Part shown: piece by piece, positions 42,191 through 51,302 of the stretch
Layout: each line of letters begins with the position of its first letter
Position numbering within the stretch: position 1 is the stretch's first letter
Source: JBFWML01 sp050251635
GTDB lineage: Bacteria; Campylobacterota; Campylobacteria; Campylobacterales; SZUA-545
Direction of reading: 5' to 3'
DNA: 64,000 nucleotides
NCBI GenBank assembly: GCA_050251635.1
Contig: JBFWML010000002.1
Location: 1-64,000 of the forward strand
Position numbers and translations under genes: made by a program
The notes under the pieces: model-generated
What the model was told of the DNA's origin: nothing
What the model saw: the letters and a program-made list of their open reading frames with translations, nothing else
Database searches by the model: none

Positions 42191-43897
42191 TTGAAGCACC
42201 GACAACTGATGCTGGCGATTATGGGGGTAATCACGCTGGCCGCAACGCTCATTTTTGGCTTGATCTGCTGTCTTCTGCTCTATTTCCACAAAGACGATCT
42301 GCGAACGCTGATGCTCTGGCAAAGCAACGAACTGGTGCGCATGGCCGAAACGGGGAGCCTGCCCGCCGCAGCCCCCCTGCCGCCGTCGGTGACGATCGAG
42401 CACAACCCCTTTGCGCTCTGGATCGACGCGCAGGGAAAAACGCGGCTGCTGCTTGGCCCGGTGCCCGAAGCGCTCAAGGCCGGGCCGCTGCACTTTGCGC
42501 CCCACCGGTTCCATGAAACCGGTCAGCAGCTTTTTTATTCCGAACGGCTGCTGGACGGCGGGCGGGTGGTTTACGGTTTGTCTTTGTGGCCGGCCTACAA
42601 GGAGATTTTCTTCCGGATGCTCTGGGTGGTGGCCGCCGGTGTGGCGGGCATCGCTGCGGTGCTGGGGCTGATCTACTGGCTGCTGATTCGTTACACCCTC
42701 TCGCCGCTGGTGCGCTTTTTTGAGCGCTACCATGACCACGCGGTGCGGGGCATCACCAAGCAGGAGTCGATGAACGGCGACGGCGTGATCGGCGAAGAGG
42801 GGGTGCATCCGCGTATTTTGAGGCAGCTTAACCGCGTTTTGGGGCTAACCAATCTGCTGGTGAAAAAGAGCATCCTCTTTGAAACCTTCACCCAAAAAGC
42901 GGCCATGGAGACGGAGAAATCCGCCATTTACCATCATCTCTACAAAACCGTGCGCAACTTTTTTCCCATCGAGAATCTTTCGGTGCTGGAGCTCAATCAC
43001 AGCGCCAACCGGCTGGAGGTGGTTTTTCAGCACCCTGCGGCGGTCTATCCCGAACAGGGCGATATGGTCGAGCCGACCGCCTGTGTCGCCTTCCGCTACG
43101 CCGATGACGTGGTGCACGACTGCGAGCCCAACGGATGCAGCTATTTTGCCGGAGACAAGCTCTGTCAGGCGATCTGTTCGCCCATGTTCGCGCAGGGCAC
43201 TATTGTGGGGGTGTGCCGCATCGATCTGGATTTGAAAACCTTGGGCGAGAACCCCTTTGCCCGCAAGGATGCCGCCGAGTATCTGGAGAATCTGCGCACC
43301 TTTTTGGCCCCCTTTGTCAAATACACCGGCGTGGCGATCGGCAATATCAACATCACCAATATCTACAAAAACCAAGCGATCACCGATGCGCTCACGGGGC
43401 TGTATAACCGCCGCTATCTGGTGGAATCCTTTGTCAACAACCTCGAGGTGGCCAAGCGCCGCGAAAGTCCCGTGGGCTGCTTTATCCTCGATGTGGACAA
43501 CTTCAAGCGGTTCAACGACGAGTTTGGGCACAAGGTGGGGGATCTGGTTTTAAAGCGGGTGGCCAAAACCCTGCAGGGCGCGATCCGCAGCGGCGATATC
43601 GCCGGGCGTTTCGGGGGCGAGGAGTTTCTGGTTATTTTGCCCGACACCCCCGATGCGGAGGTTTACCGCGTGGCCGAGCGGGTGCGTACCGCCATTGCGG
43701 CGATCAACTACGACGAGATCGGGCTGAACAACATTCCCAAAATCACCGTCAGCATCGGGATTGCGGCCTTTCCCATGCACGGTTATAGCCACTACCACAT
43801 TACCCACGCCGCCGATCAAGCCCTTTACCGGGCCAAAAACGAAGGCAAAAACCGCACGGTCGTTCACCACGACCCCACGACCTCAGGCGGGAGCTAA
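42191..43897 (+). CDS. Membrane-anchored diguanylate cyclase with GAF-like domain
   Basis: This 568-residue signalling enzyme should make cyclic di-GMP. Two transmembrane segments (about residues 5-28 and 145-170) enclose a periplasmic sensing region. A GAF-like domain follows (about 235-390) with the cysteine pattern CVAFR...DCEPNGCSYF...LCQAICSP that is common in such GAF domains and may be redox- or metal-sensitive. The C-terminal GGDEF domain begins DALTGLYNRRYL and has the active site RFGGEEF; no RxxD inhibition site is obvious. The TTG start at 42191 has GAGGGA six bases upstream and is preferred to a TTG at 42167. It overlaps the next convergent gene by 15 bases. Confidence 0.93.
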   Translation: MKHRQLMLAIMGVITLAATLIFGLICCLLLYFHKDDLRTLMLWQSNELVRMAETGSLPAAAPLPPSVTIEHNPFALWIDAQGKTRLLLGPVPEALKAGPLHFAPHRFHETGQQLFYSERLLDGGRVVYGLSLWPAYKEIFFRMLWVVAAGVAGIAAVLGLIYWLLIRYTLSPLVRFFERYHDHAVRGITKQESMNGDGVIGEEGVHPRILRQLNRVLGLTNLLVKKSILFETFTQKAAMETEKSAIYHHLYKTVRNFFPIENLSVLELNHSANRLEVVFQHPAAVYPEQGDMVEPTACVAFRYADDVVHDCEPNGCSYFAGDKLCQAICSPMFAQGTIVGVCRIDLDLKTLGENPFARKDAAEYLENLRTFLAPFVKYTGVAIGNINITNIYKNQAITDALTGLYNRRYLVESFVNNLEVAKRRESPVGCFILDVDNFKRFNDEFGHKVGDLVLKRVAKTLQGAIRSGDIAGRFGGEEFLVILPDTPDAEVYRVAERVRTAIAAINYDEIGLNNIPKITVSIGIAAFPMHGYSHYHITHAADQALYRAKNEGKNRTVVHHDPTTSGGS

Positions 43898-44248
43898 AAT
43901 CCCGTCGATGCCCGCTTGGGCGATCTGCTCCAGACGGTCCGCTTCCGCTTCGGCCAGCACTTTAATGTCGTACAGATAGTGATCGGCCAGCTTTTGCAGT
44001 TCGCGGGCCAGATCAAAGGGGGCAACCGCGTAGCGAACCTTGGTGGCGGCGATTAGCACAAACTCCCGCACGTTTTTAACCCGCACCGCCAAGGGAGTCT
44101 CCGTTGTGCCGTAGAAAAAAAGATCGTTTTGTTGAAAGTCCAGCACCACCAGACTGCCGGCGGGGGTGTGGTCGATCGCGCCGATCGAGCCTGCGTAAAC
44201 GACCGTTTTTTCGGTGTCGATCGCCGGATGAATGCCGATTAAAATCAT
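43883..44248 (-). CDS. Conserved-looking protein of unknown function
   Basis: I do not recognise this 121-residue protein. It begins MILIGIHPAIDTEKTVVYAG, has no signal peptide or membrane segment, and looks like a compact alpha/beta fold with a charged helical C-terminus (LAEAEADRLEQIAQAG). It overlaps the upstream small gene as ATGA and is the last gene of the minus-strand set ribA-rsmG-44245-43883, so translation coupling suggests it is real. The start at 44248 is set by that overlap. Confidence 0.65.
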   Translation of the reverse strand: MILIGIHPAIDTEKTVVYAGSIGAIDHTPAGSLVVLDFQQNDLFFYGTTETPLAVRVKNVREFVLIAATKVRYAVAPFDLARELQKLADHYLYDIKVLAEAEADRLEQIAQAGIDGILAPA

Positions 44249-44454
44249 TGGGGCAGCTTTGCGCAGCTTTTGGAGCAGAAGAAACGGCCGTCCTTGAGGA
44301 TCGCTTCTTTGGGGCTGATATAGGTGCCGCACGCTTCGCAGGGGATGAGCTCTTCGCCTTCATCCTTGGGGGTTTTGGGCTTTTTTTTCTTAAACAGCAG
44401 GAAATAGATGGCCCCCAAAATCAAGGCCAGCACCAGAATTTTGGTTAGTGACAT
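44245..44454 (-). CDS. Small membrane-anchored zinc-ribbon-like protein (PP0621-type)
   Basis: This 69-residue protein has an N-terminal membrane helix (about residues 4-21, TKILVLALILGAIYFLLF), a run of lysines (KKKKPK) that should remain cytoplasmic, and a C-terminal metal-binding motif CEACGTYISPKEAI...FFCSKSC (CxxC...CxxxC). It resembles the PP0621-type small proteins of unknown role. It overlaps rsmG as TAATG and the next gene as ATGA. Confidence 0.8.
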   Translation of the reverse strand: MSLTKILVLALILGAIYFLLFKKKKPKTPKDEGEELIPCEACGTYISPKEAILKDGRFFCSKSCAKLPQ

Positions 44455-45032
44455 TACGGTTTCCTTGCCAGAATATAGGTGGCGTGATCGGCCCGCACCG
44501 TTTCGCCGCCGATCGACTCCGCTTCGCGGGCGGTATTTTGACCCTTGTAGAGCAGCAACAGGCTTTTGTCGTTCATAAAGGGGGTGGCCAGATCGTAGAG
44601 GGTTTTGGCGTCGGTGACCGCACGGGAGGTGATGAGGTCAAAGACAACGGGCGGCACCTGTTCGATCCGCTTGTCGATCACTGTCACATTGGAAAGTTTG
44701 AGCGTTGCCGTCACAAACTGCAAAAAACCCGCCCGCTTTTGCAAAGGCTCCACCAGCGTGAAACGCGCGCGCTCCTTGGCCATGGCCAGCACCAGCCCCG
44801 GAAAGCCCGCGCCGCTGCCGATATCCAGCGCGGTGTCGAAATCCTCCAAAAAGGTCAGGGGATAAAGACTGTCAAAGAGGTGTTCGCGCAGCTCCGCAAG
44901 GTTTGCGGCGCCGCTGAGGTTATGCACCTTGTTCCACGCCAACAGCGCGCTGGCGTACTGGGCGCAGCGATCGTAGAACTCTTCGGGGAGAATCAGGCGG
45001 TGGGCAAGCAGGCGCTCTTTTAAAATTTCCAT
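44454..45032 (-). CDS. rsmG: RsmG (GidB), 16S rRNA m7G527 methyltransferase
   Basis: RsmG methylates G527 of 16S rRNA; its loss gives low-level streptomycin resistance in other bacteria. The 192-residue protein has the RsmG opening NKVHNLSGAANLAELREHLFDSL, the SAM-binding motif ALDIGSGAGFPGLVLAMA, and VITSRAV-like DLITSRAVTDAKTLYDLA. It is coupled to ribA (TAATG overlap) and to the small protein downstream. Confidence 0.96.
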   Translation of the reverse strand: MEILKERLLAHRLILPEEFYDRCAQYASALLAWNKVHNLSGAANLAELREHLFDSLYPLTFLEDFDTALDIGSGAGFPGLVLAMAKERARFTLVEPLQKRAGFLQFVTATLKLSNVTVIDKRIEQVPPVVFDLITSRAVTDAKTLYDLATPFMNDKSLLLLYKGQNTAREAESIGGETVRADHATYILARKP

Positions 45033-45610
45033 TAGAGCAGATGGCCGCTTTTTTCTTTTTTGGTTTTCAGATAGTTGGCGTTGAATTCGTTGGGCTCGAC
45101 GATCAGCGGCACCCGCTCAATGATTTTGACGGTTTCGAAGCTTTCGAGCTTATTGGGGTTGTTGGTCAAGAGCCGGATCTGTTTGGCCCCCAGATGTTCG
45201 AGCATCATCTCCGCAATCTCGTAGCTGCGCTCGTCGTCCGCAAACCCCAATTGGTGGTTGGCCGCCACGGTATCAAAGCCTTTATCCTGCAGGGCGTAGG
45301 CGTTGATTTTATTCAAAAGCCCGATATTGCGCCCCTCTTGGCGCAGGTACAAAATAGCGCCGCAACCGTTCTGCCAAATCAGCCGCATGGCCAAGTCAAG
45401 CTGCTCGCCGCAGTCGCATTTGCGGCTAAAAAGCGCATCGCCGGTGACGCACTCGCTATGCACCCGCACCAGCGGCGCTTCGCAGGATTGGTTCTCGGTC
45501 CAGATCAGCAGGTGTTCCTTGTGCCCCTCTTTAAAGGCCTGCACCTTAAACAGTCCGTGCTTGGTGGGCAGATTGGCGACATCGGAAATCTTGATGTTTT
45601 CTTTGTTCAT
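45032..45610 (-). CDS. ribA: GTP cyclohydrolase II
   Basis: RibA opens GTP to start riboflavin synthesis. The 192-residue monofunctional enzyme has the zinc-binding CVTGDALFSRKCDCGEQL, the catalytic YLRQEGRNIGLLNKINAYAL and the GTP-binding LLTNNPNKLESF. No DHBP synthase (RibB) domain is fused. It starts the minus-strand operon with rsmG and is divergent to hemB. Confidence 0.97.
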   Translation of the reverse strand: MNKENIKISDVANLPTKHGLFKVQAFKEGHKEHLLIWTENQSCEAPLVRVHSECVTGDALFSRKCDCGEQLDLAMRLIWQNGCGAILYLRQEGRNIGLLNKINAYALQDKGFDTVAANHQLGFADDERSYEIAEMMLEHLGAKQIRLLTNNPNKLESFETVKIIERVPLIVEPNEFNANYLKTKKEKSGHLL

Positions 45611-45669
45611 GGGCGGGGATTTTAACGCACATGGGTTAAGATAGGCCCTATTTTGCCCAAGGAATTTCG

Positions 45670-46656
45670 ATGTTCAAGCGTCATCGCCGTTTACGCCATA
45701 ACTTGGCTCTTCGCGAGCTGGTTCAGGAAAACCACCTGCAAAAATCCGACCTCATCTATCCGCTTTTTGTCCGCTTTGGCGAGAAGTTCCGCAAGGAGAT
45801 CGGCTCCATGCCCGGCGTTTTTCAGCTCTCCATCGACGAGCTGATCAAAGAGGCCAAAGCCGCCCACGACGAAGGAATCAAAGCGATTATGCTCTTTGGC
45901 ATCCCCGATGTGAAAGACAGCGTCGGCAGCGACGCGCTCTGCAGCCACGGCATTATCGCCACCGCCGTGCGCGCGCTGAAGGCCGAACTGCCCGAACTCT
46001 TGATCATGACCGATCTCTGTTTTTGCGAATATACCGATCACGGCCACTGTGGCATTATCGATCCCAAAACCCAAAGCGTCGCCAATGACGCTACCTTGGA
46101 AAATTTAGGCAAACAGGCAGTAATCCACGCGCAGGCCGGAGCCGATGTGATCGCGCCCTCGGGGATGATGGATGGCATGATTCTGGCGATCCGCGAAGCC
46201 TTGGACGAGGCGGGCTTTGAAAACCTGCCGATTATGAGTTATTCGACCAAATTTGCCAGCGGTTATTACGGCCCCTTCCGCGACGTGGCCGAGAGCGCAC
46301 CGGGATTTGGCGACCGGCGCACCTACCAGATGAATCCGGCCAACGCCCGCGAAGCGGTCGAAGAGAGCCTTGAGGACGAACGTCAGGGGGCCGATATGCT
46401 GATGGTCAAACCCGCGCTGGCCTATATGGACGTGGTGCGCGCCATCCGCGAAGCCTCCGCCCTGCCCCTGGCGGTTTATAACGTTAGCGGCGAATACGCG
46501 ATGCTTAAGGCCGCGCAAAAATTGGGGCTGATCGATTACGACAAGGTGCTGATGGAAACGATGATCGGCTTTAAACGGGCGGGGGCGGATATGATCATCA
46601 CCTACCACGCCCGCGAGTTGTGCCGCCTGATTGATTCCAGGCGCAACTTCTTTTAG
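45670..46656 (+). CDS. hemB: HemB, porphobilinogen synthase
   Basis: HemB condenses two 5-aminolevulinate molecules on the way to haem. The 328-residue protein has the Schiff-base lysine segments YSTKFASGYYGPF and MVKPALAYMDVV. LCFCEYTDHGHCGII carries the three cysteines of the zinc-dependent class, as in E. coli and yeast, rather than the Mg-type aspartates. A purine-rich AAGGAA site precedes the ATG. Confidence 0.98.
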   Translation: MFKRHRRLRHNLALRELVQENHLQKSDLIYPLFVRFGEKFRKEIGSMPGVFQLSIDELIKEAKAAHDEGIKAIMLFGIPDVKDSVGSDALCSHGIIATAVRALKAELPELLIMTDLCFCEYTDHGHCGIIDPKTQSVANDATLENLGKQAVIHAQAGADVIAPSGMMDGMILAIREALDEAGFENLPIMSYSTKFASGYYGPFRDVAESAPGFGDRRTYQMNPANAREAVEESLEDERQGADMLMVKPALAYMDVVRAIREASALPLAVYNVSGEYAMLKAAQKLGLIDYDKVLMETMIGFKRAGADMIITYHARELCRLIDSRRNFF

Positions 46657-46700
46657 GTTTTCGGGTACACTAGCCCCTTTAATTTTTTGCAGGAACCCAA

Positions 46701-47621
46701 ATGAGACATTTTCTGAGCCTCAAAGATTTCGAAAAAACCGAAATACTCGAAATGCTTTCTATCGCCCGCTCGATCAAAAGCGACCTCAAGGCGGGCAAAG
46801 CCGCTAAACCGATGGCGGGCAAAACGCTGGCGATGATCTTCGAAAAATCCTCCACCCGCACGCGGGTCAGCTTTGAGGTCGGTGCGGTGCAACTGGGGAT
46901 GCATCCGCTCTTTCTTTCCAGCCGCGACATTCAACTTGGACGCGGCGAACCCATGAAAGACACCGCCCGCGTCATCAGCCGCATGGTCGATATGGTGATG
47001 ATTCGCACCTATGCCCACGCGGGGCTTGAGGAGTTTGCGAGCTTTTCAAAAGTGCCCGTGATCAACGGTCTGAGCGACGATTTTCACCCCGTGCAGGTCA
47101 TGGCGGACTATATGACGATGCAAGAGCTGGGCTACGATCAAAAGCCCGTGGTTGCATGGATCGGCGACGGCAACAATATGGCGACCAGTTGGTTGATGAT
47201 GGCGGCGAAGCTCGGTTTTGAACTGCGCGTCGCCACGCCCAAGGGTTACGAGATCCCCGCCAGGTGGGTGAGCCTTGCTCAAACCTTTGCGGCAAAAAGC
47301 GGCGCGAAGCTTGTTTTCGGCCATGATCCACGTGAAACGGTTAAGGGCGCCACGGTGGTGACCACCGACGTCTGGACCAGCATGGGTCAGGAGGCGGAAA
47401 ACGAAAAACGGCTCAAGGATTTTGCGGGTTTTACCGTTGACGAAGCGTTGATGGCGCAGGCGGATTCTAGGGCGGTATTTCTGCACTGCCTGCCCGCCCA
47501 CCGGGGCGAAGAGGTCAGCGAAGGGGTTTTTGAAGCCCACGCGGACGCGGTCTTTCTGGAAGCGGAAAACCGCCTGCACGCGCAAAAAGGGATTATGGTG
47601 TGGCTGGATGGGAAAAGGTAA
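46701..47621 (+). CDS. argF: ArgF, ornithine carbamoyltransferase
   Basis: ArgF forms citrulline from ornithine and carbamoyl phosphate. The 306-residue protein has the carbamoyl-phosphate site SSTRTRVSFEVG, DFHPVQVMADYMT (family HPxQ), and HCLPAHRGEEVSEGVFE near the C-terminus with the catalytic cysteine. A TACACT-like -10 occurs in the 44-base gap after hemB, so it may have its own promoter. Confidence 0.97.
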   Translation: MRHFLSLKDFEKTEILEMLSIARSIKSDLKAGKAAKPMAGKTLAMIFEKSSTRTRVSFEVGAVQLGMHPLFLSSRDIQLGRGEPMKDTARVISRMVDMVMIRTYAHAGLEEFASFSKVPVINGLSDDFHPVQVMADYMTMQELGYDQKPVVAWIGDGNNMATSWLMMAAKLGFELRVATPKGYEIPARWVSLAQTFAAKSGAKLVFGHDPRETVKGATVVTTDVWTSMGQEAENEKRLKDFAGFTVDEALMAQADSRAVFLHCLPAHRGEEVSEGVFEAHADAVFLEAENRLHAQKGIMVWLDGKR

Positions 47622-47633
47622 AAAGAGGGATAA

Positions 47634-47709
47634 TGGTGGAGCTAAGCGGGATCGAACCGCTGACCTCCTGCATGCCATGCAGGCGCTCTCCCAGCTGAGC
47701 TATAGCCCC
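47634..47709 (-). tRNA. tRNA-Ala (anticodon GGC)
   Basis: The 76-nt minus-strand gene folds as a full cloverleaf: acceptor GGGGCTA (47709-47703) with TAGCTCC, D arm GCTCAGCTGGGAGAGC, anticodon stem CCTGC/GCAGG around loop ATGGCAT (anticodon GGC), and T arm with GGTTCGATCC. The discriminator base is A and CCA is encoded (47636-47634). It reads Ala codons GCC and GCU. Confidence 0.97.
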
Positions 47710-47784
47710 ACAAGCTGATGAGGCCGAAATTATAGAGAGTCTCGCTTAAAAAAGTTTGAATTTCAACCCAAGAAGGAGTTTGAC

Positions 47785-48528
47785 ATGAAAAAAAGTTTTG
47801 CCGGTTTCGCCCTTGCGGGTGCGCTAGCCCTCTCGGCCCAGGCCGATTTGCTCGGTTTTGGCGCGGGCGCGGGCCTTTGGTCTGCAACGCCCAGCGGTAG
47901 TGCCGACTATGGCCAAAGCTTCGATATCAAGAGCGACACCGGGCTTTCAAGCAGTAACAACGGTTATTTGTGGGCCTATCTGGAGCACCCGGTTCTCTTT
48001 TTGCCCAATATCCGCATTGAGCGAACCGGGTTCGAGAGCGACGGCACCAAAGCCACCAATATTACCTTTGGCGGAGAGACGTTTAATGTGGGCGATACAA
48101 AGACCGAGCTGACGCTTAACCAGATCGATACAATCCTTTACTACGGCCTTCCGGTGCCGGCGATCGATATCAATCTTGGCTTTGGAACCAAAAGCTTTGA
48201 CGGAGAGCTGAGCATGACTTCGCCTTTGACTTCCGAGTCGGCGGATCTATCCTTTGTTCTTCCGGTGCTTTATGCCGGAATGCGCTTTGAGATTCCCGGC
48301 ATTCCGGTGGGTCTGGAGGCGGATATCAAATATATCGGCTACGACGAGTCCAAGTTTTCCGATACGCGCATAAAAGCGGATTGGGCGTTTATTGATTCCG
48401 GCATCGCCGTGGCCGCCGAGCTGGGCTACCGCCAGCAGGCCCTTGTGATCAAGGATCTCAGCGGTGCGGACGCCGAAGCCGACATCACGATCGACGGTCT
48501 GTTTGCGGGCCTAAGCGCTAGGTTCTAA
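47785..48528 (+). CDS. Outer-membrane beta-barrel protein (TIGR04219-like)
   Basis: This 247-residue protein has a signal peptide (MKKSFAGFALAGALALSAQA) and a barrel-like mature part. LLGFGAGAGLWSATPSGS and YLWAYLEHPVLFLPNIRIE match the pattern I recall for the TIGR04219 outer-membrane family, and the final residue is Phe (LFAGLSARF). The role is unknown. It has an AAGGAG site and overlaps the convergent dnaG by 11 bases. Confidence 0.85.
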   Translation: MKKSFAGFALAGALALSAQADLLGFGAGAGLWSATPSGSADYGQSFDIKSDTGLSSSNNGYLWAYLEHPVLFLPNIRIERTGFESDGTKATNITFGGETFNVGDTKTELTLNQIDTILYYGLPVPAIDINLGFGTKSFDGELSMTSPLTSESADLSFVLPVLYAGMRFEIPGIPVGLEADIKYIGYDESKFSDTRIKADWAFIDSGIAVAAELGYRQQALVIKDLSGADAEADITIDGLFAGLSARF

Positions 48529-50191
48529 AACTTCTAAAAACCACCAGTTCGCCGCCGCGCAGGCGGCGAATGGCCTCTTGAATCTGCCTCAGGCTAAAGC
48601 TGAGCGCCGCAAAATCGCCGCCCCGTTGCGTCCGCAGGCGGTTTAGCTCCTTGTCGAAATGGCGCACCAGCAAAGCCCGCAACTTATCTCTGAGCTCCTC
48701 TTGCCCAAGGGGCTTGATGGCCTCATCAAAGAGCAGCCCCCGGATTTTGGGGTTATCCACATCGTTTTGGCCCAGCGCGGCAAAGAGATCGCCGTGGGTT
48801 TCAAAGAGCGCAATGTCCAGATAGTCAATCAGGCTCTCAAGCAGGCTGCGGTCAAGGGCCAAGGCCTTAAGCAGCGTCAACTCCGCCAAATCCTGACGCC
48901 CTTCGCCCGTAAAGAATCCGCCCGGCGCGGCATGTGCGGCCGGTTTAAACCCCCTAAGCCGCCTGGAGTCGATCCCCAGCGCTCCGGCGGCATAGAGGGC
49001 GTAGCTTTCGTGGGAGAGCGGTCCGAGGGTGGCAAGAAAGCTTTGCGCCTCCTGTAAAGCCCGATCCCGGCCTTCGGGTCCCGGGGTGGCCTGCAGGGCC
49101 CGATCAATAATCGTATCGAGGGCAAAATGGGCAAAGGGTTTGGGGTGTGCATAGAGCTTGTCCAAAACGCGGCTTTGCCCCGATTTGACCAGATCGGCGG
49201 GATCCTTACCCCCTTCAATCATCGCGACACCCCCCTTAAAACCGTGGGCGGCCAGGAGTTTGGAGGCCTTAAAAGCCGCTTCCTTGCCGGCGCTGTCGCT
49301 GTCGTAGGAGAGAATCACCGCCGGATCGTCCAGCCGTCTTAGCAGCGGCAAATGCTCTTCGGTCAGCGCCGTGCCCAGTGTGGCGACTGCGTTTTCAAAT
49401 CCAGCCTGATGGAGCATCACCACGTCAAGATACCCTTCGGCAACAACGATCGACCGGCGTTTGAGCACCGCGTCTTTGGCCAGATGCAGCGCATAAAGCA
49501 GCCGCGATTTATTAAAGAGCGCGCTTTGGGGGGAGTTGACATATTTGGCGGGATGGTTGCTGAGCGTGCGCCCCCCAAAGCCCACCAGCACGCCCTGCGC
49601 GTTGCGAATGGGAAAGGTGACGCGCTGGGTAAACCGGGCGTAGGGTCTTGCGCGTTCGTCTTCGCTGAATGCACCGGCTTCGATGGCGGCGGGCATGGGA
49701 ATTTTTGCCCTCTGAAGCACCGCTTGCTGCGGGCCGCTTTCGGGCGCGTAGCCGATCTCGAAGCGCTCCATCATCCCCTCGGAAACACCCCGCTCCCGCA
49801 GGTAGGCCAGTGCGTGCGGCGTATGTCCGAGCTCTTCGAGAAAGAACCGGTTAAGGGCTTCCAGGGGACGGTTGTCGGTGCGTTTGGGGGCCTCGGAGTT
49901 TTCGTATTCGAGGATGATATTGTACTCCCCGGCCAGCTTCTCGACCGCTTCGGTAAAGGTGATCCGCTCGAACTCCTGCACAAACTTGATCGCATCGCCT
50001 CCGGCCTTGCAGCCGAAGCAGTGGTAAAACTGCTTGGAGGGGTTGACGTTGAAGCTGGGGGTTTTTTCGTCATGGAAGGGGCAACAACCCTTAAAGGTGC
50101 TGCCCGCACGCTTTAGCTCGATATAGCCGCCGATCACCTCTACAATGTCGATACGGGACTTAAGAAGCTCCAGCGATTCGTTTTTGATCAT
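48518..50191 (-). CDS. dnaG: DnaG, DNA primase
   Basis: DnaG makes RNA primers for lagging-strand synthesis. The 557-residue protein has the N-terminal CHC2 zinc site (CPFHDEKTPSFNVNP and FYHCFGCKAGGDAI), the toprim core with VVAEGYLDVVML and LSYDSDSAGKEA, and a helical C-terminal DnaB-binding region. The start codon ATG at 50191 lies only about seven bases from a TATAAT on the same strand (50203-50198), so the message may be leaderless or an upstream promoter may be used. Confidence 0.97.
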   Translation of the reverse strand: MIKNESLELLKSRIDIVEVIGGYIELKRAGSTFKGCCPFHDEKTPSFNVNPSKQFYHCFGCKAGGDAIKFVQEFERITFTEAVEKLAGEYNIILEYENSEAPKRTDNRPLEALNRFFLEELGHTPHALAYLRERGVSEGMMERFEIGYAPESGPQQAVLQRAKIPMPAAIEAGAFSEDERARPYARFTQRVTFPIRNAQGVLVGFGGRTLSNHPAKYVNSPQSALFNKSRLLYALHLAKDAVLKRRSIVVAEGYLDVVMLHQAGFENAVATLGTALTEEHLPLLRRLDDPAVILSYDSDSAGKEAAFKASKLLAAHGFKGGVAMIEGGKDPADLVKSGQSRVLDKLYAHPKPFAHFALDTIIDRALQATPGPEGRDRALQEAQSFLATLGPLSHESYALYAAGALGIDSRRLRGFKPAAHAAPGGFFTGEGRQDLAELTLLKALALDRSLLESLIDYLDIALFETHGDLFAALGQNDVDNPKIRGLLFDEAIKPLGQEELRDKLRALLVRHFDKELNRLRTQRGGDFAALSFSLRQIQEAIRRLRGGELVVFRSFRT

Positions 50192-50213
50192 AGCGCGATT
50201 ATAACGAGCGCTC

Positions 50214-50222
50214 TGTTATAAT
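50214..50222 (+). promoter_or_regulatory. Extended -10 promoter element before the lapB-like operon
   Basis: TGTTATAAT fits TGnTATAAT exactly and lies 31 bases before the TTG start at 50253. It should drive the lapB-like/rnhA/rnc/aroC/metK chain. Confidence 0.6.
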
Positions 50223-50252
50223 CGGCAGACTTAGGCGCGCCAAGGGAGTCGT

Positions 50253-51302
50253 TTGGAGTTTCTGGTTATCGATTATCGCCACCCGGTCTTTAGCATCGTT
50301 ATGCTGCTTTTGCTGGTCGCCGCGGTGGCGTTGGCCAACCATTGGTGGGGGGTTCTCCGCCGGCGCGATCAGGAGCGCAAACTCTCGCGCTTTCTCTCGC
50401 GCTTCGAGGCCGAAAAACGGGCCAAGGACTACAAAGATGTCCTCAAGGTTCAGCCCGATTCGGTCGATTCGCTGCTGCTGCTGGCCTCAATTTATTACAA
50501 AAGCGGCGAATACAACGAAGCGATGCGGATCTATCTGGCGCTGCTGGATATTTTGGCGGAGAAGTCGATTCGCGTCGATGTGATGACCCTTTTGGGCCGC
50601 ACCTACCACAAGGCCGGTTTTTTCCAGCGCAGCCGGGATATTCTGCTCGAATCCCTCAAGATCAAGGCCCGAAACCCCGAGGCGCTCGAACTGCTACTGG
50701 TCATTTACGAACAGATGCGCGAATACGCCAAGGCCCTTGAGGTGCTTGAGGCCCTTGAGGAGCTCGATCGCAACGTGCAAAAGGAGCGCGCCTTTGTGAT
50801 GGCCAGCCACGCGGTGCACAACGCAGCCTTGAGCGACGAGAAAAAAGAGCAGGCGCTTTTGCAGCTGTGGGAACAATACCCCTTTCTCTCCCGTCAGGTG
50901 CTGGAGTTTCTCTTTGCCCACAACCCGCAGGCCGCCTGGCGCCACGTCAACAATGAGCGGGCACGTCTGGTGGCGGACCTGTTTTGGTATCTGCCCAAAG
51001 AGAAATTCGACGAAAATGAGGCGCTTAAACACCCCTTTTTGGCCGAGCTTTACAGTGCCAAGGGGTGGGTGAATGCCACCCAAAAAAGCGCTATTTTCGA
51101 GCTGGACATCCTGATTCAGTTGGGATCGAAGCGCTCCATTGCCACACTGGAGTTTGAGCACCTGTGCGGCCGCTGTCTGGCCACCTACCCGCTCTACTTT
51201 CACCGCTGCCCCAACTGCTTTGCGGTGGGCAGCGCCCGGACCGAACCGGTTTTGGCCCAAAACACCGGAGGCGACCTTGAAGTCAGTGCAAGTTTTCACT
51301 GA
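50253..51302 (+). CDS. lapB: LapB (YciM)-like TPR protein with rubredoxin-type end
   Basis: The 349-residue protein has the LapB plan: one N-terminal membrane helix (about residues 11-30), an array of TPR-like helical repeats (clearest are LLASIYYKSGEYNEAMRIYLALL and LLGRTYHKAGFFQRSRDILLESL in shortened form), and a C-terminal four-cysteine rubredoxin-like site CGRCLATYPLYFHRCPNC. In E. coli LapB recruits LpxC to FtsH to control lipopolysaccharide synthesis; the same role is inferred. It uses a TTG start at 50253 behind AAGGGAG. Its end overlaps rnhA by 26 bases. Confidence 0.8.
   Translation: MEFLVIDYRHPVFSIVMLLLLVAAVALANHWWGVLRRRDQERKLSRFLSRFEAEKRAKDYKDVLKVQPDSVDSLLLLASIYYKSGEYNEAMRIYLALLDILAEKSIRVDVMTLLGRTYHKAGFFQRSRDILLESLKIKARNPEALELLLVIYEQMREYAKALEVLEALEELDRNVQKERAFVMASHAVHNAALSDEKKEQALLQLWEQYPFLSRQVLEFLFAHNPQAAWRHVNNERARLVADLFWYLPKEKFDENEALKHPFLAELYSAKGWVNATQKSAIFELDILIQLGSKRSIATLEFEHLCGRCLATYPLYFHRCPNCFAVGSARTEPVLAQNTGGDLEVSASFH

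Noticed and set aside
50731..50765. Short tandem repeats (GCCCTTGAGG-like) in the lapB-like gene
   Set aside because: They encode the helical LEVLEALEEL segment and are explained by the heptad-like protein sequence and codon bias.
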